The notes below the pieces were generated by a model. The model was not told the origin of the DNA. It made no database searches and was given only the letters and a program-made list of their open reading frames with translations. A program made the translations under genes and the position numbers. From assembly GCA_910587775.1 (NCBI GenBank), contig CAJUNF010000012.1:23107-34709 (forward strand): a stretch of 11,603 nucleotides of DNA, read 5' to 3'. The stretch is from an uncultured Bacilli bacterium. Its GTDB lineage: Bacteria; Bacillota_I; Bacilli_A; RF39; UBA660. Positions 6,997-11,603 of the stretch are shown piece after piece (within the stretch, counting starts at the first letter, position 1; each line of letters opens with the position of its first letter).

Positions 6997-8945
6997 GATT
7001 GTTCACTTTTCATTTCAAATAAGATATCTCGCAGTTCCATAGCTCTTTCAAAATCCAAATTCTTAGCTGCTTTCTTCATCTCTTCTTCGACACGAGCAAT
7101 CATGTCGATTTTTTCTTTTTTAGATATCTTTACTTTTTTCTGTTCATTTTTTACTTCATTTGTTACAACATCTTTTATAGCCTTCATTATTGTTTTAGGT
7201 GTGATATTATGTTCTTCATTATAAGACTTTTGAATTTCACGTCGACGTTTTGTTTCAGTAATCGCTATTTGCATTGCTTCTGATATATTATCTGCATACA
7301 TAATGACATGGCCATTTTCATTTCTAGCACATCGTCCAATTGTTTGAATTAAACTTCTACTACTACGTAAGAATCCTTGTTTATCAGCATCTAAAATACA
7401 AATTAAACTTACCTCTGGTATATCTATACCTTCTCGAAGAAGATTAATTCCTACAATGCAATCGTACATTCCAGCTCTTAAATCATGAATAATCTTTAAT
7501 CTTTCTAATGTTTTTACTTCATTATGAAGATATGCAACTTTAATATTCATTTCTTTTAAATAATTGGTTAGCTCTTCACTCATTCGTATAGTTAAAGTTG
7601 TAATCAATACTCGTTCATTTTTTTCTATACGTTTTTTTATTTCACCAATAATATCATCAATCTGCCCTTCACTTGGCTTAATTTCAATTGTTGGATCTAA
7701 TAATCCTGTTGGACGTATTACTTGTTCTACAAACTTATTTTCTACTCGTTCTATTTCATAATCTCCAGGTGTTGCTGAAACATATATTGCTTGATTTATT
7801 TTATTTTCAAATTCATCATATTTTAATGGTCTATTATCTAAAGCACTTGGAAGACGAAATCCATAATCAACAAGAGTTTGTTTTCTCATTCTATCTCCAT
7901 TATACATTCCTCTTACTTGAGGAAGCGTTACATGTGATTCATCTACAACAAGTAGAAAATCTTTTGGAAAGAAATCAATTAAACAAGTTGGAGTTTCACC
8001 CTCTTCTCTTAGAGCAAGGTGACGAGAATAGTTTTCTACACCACTACAAAATCCAGTTTCTTTAAGCATTTCAATATCGTAATTGGTTCTTTCTCTTAAC
8101 CGTTGTTCTTCTAATAATTTATTTTGACTTTTTAATTCTTCTAAACGAACTTTTAATTCTCTTTCAATACGACTAATTGCTTCTTGCATTTTTTCATCAC
8201 TTGTTACGAAGTGACTAGCAGGAGAAATCGTAATACTTTTTTTGTCGCTTACAATGGCTCCTGTTACTGGATCAAATGTGCATAAGCGTTCTACTACATC
8301 TCCAAATAACTCTATTCTAGTACCATTTGCATGTTCATTTACAGGAATTATATCGATAATATCTCCACGAACCCGAAATGTTCCTCGGTGAAAATCTATA
8401 TCACTTCTTTCATAAGTCATATCTATTAGTTTATTAATAATATCATTTCTTTTTATTTTATCTTCTAGTGATAAAATTAACATCTTTTTTTGATATTCCT
8501 CTTTTTCTCCAATACCATAAATACATGAGACACTAGACACTACTATAACATCGTTATGATTAATTAGTGCACTTGTTGCAGCATGGCGTAATTCATCAAT
8601 TTCATCATTGATGGAAGAATCTTTTTCAATATATGTATCACTACTTGGAACATATGCTTCTGGTTGATAGTAATCATAATAGGATACAAAATACTCTACA
8701 TGATTATTTGGAAAAAGTTCTTTTAATTCTGCATAAAGTTGTCCTGCTAGTGTTTTATTGTGAGCAAGAACTAACGTTGGTTTATTAACTTCTTTTATGA
8801 CATTTGCAATTGTAAAAGTTTTACCTGTTCCTGTTGCACCTAATAATACTTGTTCTTTTTTTCCTTTTTTAATTCCATTTACTAGTTCGTTTATAGCCTG
8901 TGGTTGATCTCCACTAGGCTTAAACTTTGTTACTAATTCAAACAT
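6993..8945 (-). CDS. uvrB: UvrABC excinuclease subunit B (UvrB)
   Basis: Damage-verification helicase of nucleotide excision repair; loaded by UvrA, inserts its beta-hairpin between strands and recruits UvrC. At 650 residues it is full length. Seen: Walker A GATGTGKT at 36-43, beta-hairpin with the aromatic stretch [10 protein letters not shown] (89-98), Walker B DESH at 335-338, SATPGDYE at 390-397, [15 protein letters not shown] at 499-513, motif [14 protein letters not shown] at 531-542, and a C-terminal UVR domain (about 613-648) for contact with UvrC. Motif VI has Cys539 where Ala is usual (GRAARN), a conservative change. Start: ATG preceded by AGGAGG at 5 nt, the strongest ribosome site in the window. 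Regulation: sigma-A promoter with a LexA-type box at the start point, so SOS induction is expected. Its partner uvrA is not adjacent. Confidence 0.98.
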   Translation of the reverse strand: MFELVTKFKPSGDQPQAINELVNGIKKGKKEQVLLGATGTGKTFTIANVIKEVNKPTLVLAHNKTLAGQLYAELKELFPNNHVEYFVSYYDYYQPEAYVPSSDTYIEKDSSINDEIDELRHAATSALINHNDVIVVSSVSCIYGIGEKEEYQKKMLILSLEDKIKRNDIINKLIDMTYERSDIDFHRGTFRVRGDIIDIIPVNEHANGTRIELFGDVVERLCTFDPVTGAIVSDKKSITISPASHFVTSDEKMQEAISRIERELKVRLEELKSQNKLLEEQRLRERTNYDIEMLKETGFCSGVENYSRHLALREEGETPTCLIDFFPKDFLLVVDESHVTLPQVRGMYNGDRMRKQTLVDYGFRLPSALDNRPLKYDEFENKINQAIYVSATPGDYEIERVENKFVEQVIRPTGLLDPTIEIKPSEGQIDDIIGEIKKRIEKNERVLITTLTIRMSEELTNYLKEMNIKVAYLHNEVKTLERLKIIHDLRAGMYDCIVGINLLREGIDIPEVSLICILDADKQGFLRSSRSLIQTIGRCARNENGHVIMYADNISEAMQIAITETKRRREIQKSYNEEHNITPKTIMKAIKDVVTNEVKNEQKKVKISKKEKIDMIARVEEEMKKAAKNLDFERAMELRDILFEMKSEQS

Positions 8946-9124
8946 TTGGTCCTCCTTGCTTTAACTATTTTTTATTATTCATTTTAAACTTTATCACTAT
9001 TTGATATCTAAATTTACAATGCTGCTATAAATTTTATCGTCAGGGTAATCCTAAATCTTCTTCTCATCTAAATATTTAAACATTCTTGGTAACATTTTTT
9101 TCTATCCAATAAACATTTGTTCTT
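8946..9124 (-). other. Long 5' leader of uvrB with a broken short reading frame
   Basis: The predicted transcript has about 180 nt before the uvrB ATG, long for this window. Within it, ATG 9095 opens MLPRMFKYLDEKKI then TAG (9051-9095), and the same frame continues after the stop for 17 more codons, DYPDDKIYSSIVNLDIK, to a second TAG at 8997. The amino-acid content looks protein-like and could be a remnant of a decayed gene or a leader peptide; there is no good RBS. No riboswitch or strong hairpin was recognised. Confidence 0.3.
9110..9123. promoter_or_regulatory. LexA-type SOS operator upstream of uvrB
   Basis: AGAAC-AAAT-GTTTA on the minus strand matches the Gram-positive LexA consensus (CGAACRNRYGTTYC) at all positions except the two outermost. 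It overlaps the predicted transcription start, about 8 bp downstream of the -10 box, a typical repressor position. uvrB is a classical SOS gene in Bacillus subtilis, which supports the call. Confidence 0.75.
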
Positions 9125-9131
9125 ATAATGA

Positions 9132-9160
9132 ATTTTATCACTTACAATAAGAGAATGCAA
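9132..9160 (-). promoter_or_regulatory. uvrB promoter (TTGCAT-17-TAAAAT)
   Basis: The -35 TTGCAT (9155-9160) and -10 TAAAAT (9132-9137) have a 17-bp spacer. Transcription should begin near 9125, at the edge of the LexA-type box. The promoter lies just downstream of the terminator of the preceding gene. Confidence 0.7.
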
Positions 9161-9164
9161 TAAG

Positions 9165-9206
9165 GTGCTATTATAAATACAAAAATAGCACTAAATTCTG
9201 TGCTAT
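9165..9206. repeat. Three alternating copies of a 7-bp inverted repeat (GTGCTAT / ATAGCAC)
   Basis: GTGCTAT at 9165-9171, ATAGCAC at 9185-9191 and GTGCTAT at 9200-9206. The middle copy can pair with either neighbour. Pairing of the middle and 9200 copies makes the terminator of the 178-aa gene; pairing with the 9165 copy would be an alternative hairpin near the uvrB -35 box. Confidence 0.6.
9181..9206 (-). terminator. Intrinsic terminator of the 178-aa protein gene
   Basis: The 7-bp stem ATAGCAC/GTGCTAT with an 8-nt loop is followed by TTTTG, starting 6 nt after the stop codon. It separates this gene from uvrB. Confidence 0.7.
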
Positions 9207-9211
9207 ATCTG

Positions 9212-9748
9212 TTAAACTAATAATCCTTTTTGAAGCTCAAATGAATAGCTTAATGTTTTACCCATCATATCATTTCCTGTTTTACAATCCATCCAGATTA
9301 AAAAATCATGTTCTCTTATTTCCCCTTTTATTGTATCAGCCGAAATATTAAAATAAAAATAATCTGCATCATCCGATAAGTAAATATCTTCTAATTTCTT
9401 TATCTTTTTATCTAAGGCAATATTTAAATAATGATAATCTAAGGAAGATGATTTGCTTACTTTCATTAAAATAGTATAATCTTCTTTTGTTTTTGTTTCA
9501 TTAATTAAATTAATCTTTGTCGGTTTTAGAAGATTTAAAGCATCAGTATCTTTTAAAGGAAACATAGGGCCATTTGCAAATTCTTCTACTTTTAATTGCG
9601 TATAGTTTGCATTTTCAAAAAATGCTGCTGTTGTCATGACTTCTTTTACTTCTAACTTTTTCCATAATGGAAAGCTAATCATCATAATTGCTACCATAAT
9701 AGAAATTTCTAGTAACTTCCAGTGAATAATCTTATCTATCTTTTTCAT
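9212..9748 (-). CDS. Small membrane-anchored beta-rich protein, possible SipW-type substrate
   Basis: I do not recognise a named family. The protein has 178 residues with an N-terminal basic stretch and a hydrophobic segment (about 11-29), then a Ser/Thr/Lys-containing, strand-rich region suggesting a beta-sandwich. Alternating-hydrophobic strands are visible (YTILMKVS 91-98, YFYFNIS 130-136). The end reads GKTLSYSFEL (163-172) just before the C-terminus, a pattern also at the end of the repeat protein beyond the peptidase gene (GKTFNAKIEI) and like that of TasA/CalY-type exported proteins. After the hydrophobic segment, AAFFENANYT (41-50) recalls the AxF-D region after the signal of such substrates, but the charged stretch between makes the cleavage site unclear; it may stay anchored. 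Start: ATG with GGGGG and AGGA upstream. It has its own promoter and terminator, 70 bp after the signal peptidase gene. Function is inferred from context. Confidence 0.75.
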   Translation of the reverse strand: MKKIDKIIHWKLLEISIMVAIMMISFPLWKKLEVKEVMTTAAFFENANYTQLKVEEFANGPMFPLKDTDALNLLKPTKINLINETKTKEDYTILMKVSKSSSLDYHYLNIALDKKIKKLEDIYLSDDADYFYFNISADTIKGEIREHDFLIWMDCKTGNDMMGKTLSYSFELQKGLLV

Positions 9749-9779
9749 ATTCCTAGTATTCCCCCTAAAGTTAATGGAT

Positions 9780-9807
9780 ATACTATCATATTTTTTTTAA
9801 ATTGCAA
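9780..9807 (-). promoter_or_regulatory. Promoter of the 178-aa protein gene (TTGCAA-16-TAGTAT)
   Basis: TTGCAA (9802-9807) and TAGTAT (9780-9785) are 16 bp apart, within the short gap after the signal peptidase gene. The -35 touches the T-tail of that gene's terminator. Confidence 0.5.
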
Positions 9808-9830
9808 AGAAAAACACACTAAGGTGTGTT
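9806..9830 (-). terminator. Intrinsic terminator of the signal peptidase gene
   Basis: The 7-bp stem AACACAC/GTGTGTT (9824-9830 with 9813-9819) with a CTTA tetraloop is followed by TTTCTTT. The TAG stop (9819-9821) spans loop and 3' arm, so the final codons form the hairpin. Confidence 0.85.
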
Positions 9831-10718
9831 ATTCATGTTTTTTCTCTTGTTTTTACGTTTCCTTTTTTTCTCGCTATAATCATTATTATGAAATGTTTTC
9901 GTATTTTCTTCATTATCAACTTTTAATTTTGGCAATTCAAATTTAACTGCTTTTTCTTCTACTTTCAATGGTTTTATTGATGTAACTTCTTTTAATTTAC
10001 GATTTGTTGGCAATGGATCTGGTTCATTTTCTTCACGATCAATTTTATAACGTTTTTGCAATTCTTTCTTGATTTCTTCTTTTTTAATTTCTTCTTTTTT
10101 TACTTTTTCTTCTTCTGATTGCAAAGCAGTATTTACTTTCTTCTTTGCACCAGTTAATTTTAATATTTTTAAAATATCATTTAATATGATTAATACTGCT
10201 GGAACTACAACAACCAATAACCAGCCAGATTTTGTTGATAAGAATTGTTGAATTCTTCCTAATTGAGGAATTTTCACAATAACTTTTCCTAATACGTTTT
10301 TAAATTGTACTGTTGTAGAATCTGGAGACATATTATTATCTCCTTGTGTTTTATATTCAACACCATTTTCTGTATCTACTAGTGCTACAACACGGTGAGT
10401 TATTGTTAAACCTTTTGAAATAGAACTAGTTGAGATAAAGGTGATAATGTCTCCTACTTTGATTTCACTTGGACTACTTACTTTTTTATCTACAATTACA
10501 TCATACACTTTTAAATTTGGTTCCATACTAGGACTTACGATCGTATAAAGACCGATTGTTGGAGAAAATTGTTCTCCTTTGCTAGCATAGATTTTATTCG
10601 CCACAAAATAATAAAGTAAGAAAGCGGCAATTAAAACAAGGATAGTTAGAACGGTCCATGAAATGATATTAGCTATAAATTTGAAAGTTTTTTTAAAACT
10701 ATTATAGTTCTCCCTCAT
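9819..10718 (-). CDS. sipW: ER-type signal peptidase I (SipW-like) with long charged cytoplasmic tail
   Basis: Membrane serine protease that removes signal peptides from exported proteins; SipW-type enzymes usually serve a few dedicated substrates. Of 299 residues, the first about 187 are the enzyme: membrane span about 16-40, SPSMEP at 62-67 with catalytic Ser64, THRVV with His108 in place of the Lys of ordinary bacterial enzymes (so the ER/archaeal Ser-His type), GDNN with Asp127 and SPD with Asp133 as the likely third residue, then a second span about 163-187. The last about 112 residues are unusual: a Lys/Glu-rich probable coiled coil (202-222) and a very basic end (KKRKRKNKRK), predicted cytoplasmic. 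SipW proteins are normally about 190 residues. Start: ATG after AGGAAGG. Monocistronic with its own promoter and terminator, between two putative exported beta-proteins that are its likely substrates (inference). Confidence 0.93.
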   Translation of the reverse strand: MRENYNSFKKTFKFIANIISWTVLTILVLIAAFLLYYFVANKIYASKGEQFSPTIGLYTIVSPSMEPNLKVYDVIVDKKVSSPSEIKVGDIITFISTSSISKGLTITHRVVALVDTENGVEYKTQGDNNMSPDSTTVQFKNVLGKVIVKIPQLGRIQQFLSTKSGWLLVVVVPAVLIILNDILKILKLTGAKKKVNTALQSEEEKVKKEEIKKEEIKKELQKRYKIDREENEPDPLPTNRKLKEVTSIKPLKVEEKAVKFELPKLKVDNEENTKTFHNNDYSEKKRKRKNKRKNMNNTP

Positions 10719-10741
10719 GTTACCCTTCCTATTCTATAAAT

Positions 10742-10770
10742 ATTATAAGCGAATGCCAATAAAAAGACAA
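10742..10770 (-). promoter_or_regulatory. Signal peptidase gene promoter (TTGTCT-17-TATAAT)
   Basis: A perfect -10 TATAAT (10742-10747) lies 17 bp from TTGTCT (10765-10770), giving a very short leader of under 20 nt. A perfect TTGACA (10781-10786) lies further upstream but has no matching -10. Confidence 0.8.
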
Positions 10771-10786
10771 GTTATTCTTTTGTCAA

Positions 10787-10814
10787 ACAAAAAAGAACAA
10801 TTTATATTGTTCTT
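10787..10814 (-). terminator. Intrinsic terminator of the Asp-rich repeat protein gene
   Basis: The 8-bp stem AAGAACAA/TTGTTCTT (10807-10814 with 10793-10800) with a 6-nt loop runs into TTTTG. The last two bases of the TAA stop are the first two of the stem. Confidence 0.85.
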
Positions 10815-11603
10815 AGTTTACGGCTTCTATTTCAATTTTAGCATTGAATGTTTTTCCTTGATTAGCGTTTTGTGATACATTTGTTTCCAAGAATTCATAA
10901 TCTATTTCATAATTGTAAACCATTCCTGCTGGAATTATTACATTCTTCATTAAATATGCATCTGATGATGGTGCTACTTCACGCAATTTAATACTGCTTC
11001 CATCTCTTCTTAATGAATAAACAAAATCACTTGCTGGATTAAAGGTATTTGTAACATTTGCTAATTTTATATTAAATACCATAGTACGATTTGAATTATT
11101 ATTAATAGTAAATTTCATCGTTTCTTTCCAACCTGGACTTATATTAGATACCTTAATTCCATTTAGATAATTAACAAATAGAATAAAGTTTTTGTCTGTA
11201 TTAATATCTATAGAATCAGATCCTGTACTTCCTGATGTACATTTTACATTACATTTTCCATCATTATCAGTATCAATTTCTTTATCTGGTTTTCCATCAC
11301 CATCTGTATCAACATTTAAATCTGGTTTTCCATCGCCATTAATATCAATATTAATATCAGGGAATCCATCATTATTGGTATCACAATTTAAATCACATTT
11401 TCCATCATTATTGGTATCTTGATTCATTAAATTATCATCTGGTTTTCCATCACCATCTGTATCTATATTGATATCTGGTTTTCCATCTTTATCGGCATCA
11501 ATGTTAATATCTGGTTTTCCATCGCCATTTGTATCAATGTTGATGTCTGGTTTTCCATCTCCATCAATATCAATATTTATTTCTGGCCATCCATCTTTAT
11601 TTG
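10813..11603 (-). CDS. Secreted-type protein with Asp-rich calcium-binding repeats and C-terminal beta domain, 5' end off window
   Basis: The frame is open from the stop at 10813 to the right edge (262 residues visible), so the N-terminus with any signal peptide lies outside; a Met codon at 11427 falls within the repeats and is not the start. The visible N-terminal part is about ten tandem 12-residue units of the form DTDGDGKPDINI, matching the DxDxDG calcium loop of thrombospondin type 3/EF-hand-like repeats. Two units carry paired cysteines (KCDLNC and KCNVKC). A Gly/Ser linker (TSGSTGS) leads to a C-terminal domain of about 130 residues with alternating-hydrophobic strands, probably an immunoglobulin-like beta-sandwich, ending GKTFNAKIEIEAVN. 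No LPXTG, membrane span or dockerin is seen at the end. It lies directly upstream of the SipW-like peptidase gene, which suggests export and processing by it and a cell-surface or matrix role (inference). Confidence 0.85.
   Translation of the reverse strand, partial: NKDGWPEINIDIDGDGKPDINIDTNGDGKPDINIDADKDGKPDINIDTDGDGKPDDNLMNQDTNNDGKCDLNCDTNNDGFPDINIDINGDGKPDLNVDTDGDGKPDKEIDTDNDGKCNVKCTSGSTGSDSIDINTDKNFILFVNYLNGIKVSNISPGWKETMKFTINNNSNRTMVFNIKLANVTNTFNPASDFVYSLRRDGSSIKLREVAPSSDAYLMKNVIIPAGMVYNYEIDYEFLETNVSQNANQGKTFNAKIEIEAVN
11239..11603 (-). repeat. Tandem 36-bp coding repeats (12-residue Ca-binding units)
   Basis: About ten in-frame 36-bp units that share the core GATGGAAAACCAGAT, with one 3-residue insertion (near 11430) and Cys-containing variants at the two units nearest 11239-11274 and 11383-11418. 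Units toward the right edge are most alike at the DNA level, suggesting recent duplication. The array continues past the window edge, so the full copy number is unknown. Confidence 0.9.

Noticed and set aside
7688..8065. 125-codon open frame on the plus strand opposite uvrB
   Set aside because: No ribosome site, Leu/His/Phe-biased content typical of the complement of an AT-rich gene, and it lies wholly over conserved uvrB sequence.
9722..10251. Two plus-strand open frames opposite the signal peptidase and 178-aa genes
   Set aside because: Phe/Ser-rich antisense shadows over recognisable coding sequence, with no ribosome sites.
10781..10786. Perfect TTGACA upstream of the signal peptidase gene as its -35
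   Set aside because: It is 33 bp from the TATAAT; TTGTCT at 17 bp spacing fits better. No other -10 suits it.
10813..11427. Short 204-residue version of the repeat protein starting at Met 11427
   Set aside because: The same frame stays open with the same repeats to the window edge, and there is no ribosome site before 11427.
11192..11603. Regular ~36-bp repeats resembling a CRISPR array
   Set aside because: There are no unique spacers: units are contiguous, vary at third positions and encode an Asp-rich 12-residue protein repeat in one continuous frame.
1..11603. TGA read as Trp (Mollicutes code)
   Set aside because: All genes are full length under the standard bacterial code, and Trp codons checked in uvrA and the dehydrogenase are TGG. 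Absence of TGA stops in eight genes is not enough to argue otherwise.

Overview
The window is AT-rich DNA with Gram-positive style promoters (TTGnnn / TATAAT, several with extended TGn -10 boxes), purine-rich Shine-Dalgarno sites, short intergenic gaps and U-tailed terminators. Trp is encoded by TGG wherever I checked, and no gene needs TGA read as Trp. Eight genes are seen, seven on the minus strand. UvrA/UvrB, a LexA-type box, a CBS-domain family II pyrophosphatase and a SipW-like signal peptidase point to a low-GC Bacillota, perhaps an uncultivated gut Bacilli or Mollicutes-like lineage. The lineage is inference; no marker gene fixes it.

Layout. 1-2415: uvrA, C-terminus cut by the left edge. 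2513-3685: membrane-anchored extracytoplasmic protein of unknown function. 3769-4521: short-chain dehydrogenase. 4582-6204: Mn-dependent pyrophosphatase with a CBS-DRTGG-CBS regulatory insert. 6319-6996 (plus strand): unrecognised helical soluble protein, convergent with and overlapping uvrB. 6993-8945: uvrB, with a good promoter and a LexA-type operator about 180 bp upstream. 9212-9748: small membrane-anchored beta-rich protein. 9819-10718: ER-type (SipW-like) signal peptidase with a long charged cytoplasmic tail. 10813-11603: secreted-type protein with a 12-residue Asp-rich calcium-binding repeat array, 5' end beyond the right edge.

How the genes fit together. The left and centre hold the nucleotide-excision-repair pair uvrB and uvrA, usually adjacent in Bacillota but here about 4.6 kb apart with separate promoters. 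The uvrB operator is close to the Bacillus LexA consensus; uvrA has only a degenerate palindrome, placed exactly in its promoter spacer. The right end looks like a cell-surface module: a SipW-type peptidase flanked by two putative extracytoplasmic beta-proteins that share a C-terminal GKT-beta-strand ending, the arrangement known for TasA/CalY-type exported fibre proteins and their dedicated peptidase.

Most genes look monocistronic. In four of them the stop codon lies inside the terminator hairpin, a layout expected where RNA polymerase runs ahead of the ribosome, as described in Bacillus subtilis. I saw no tRNA, rRNA, CRISPR array, insertion sequence or prophage gene. No intergenic gap exceeds 300 bp; the longest (8946-9211) holds the uvrB promoter, operator and leader and an upstream terminator.
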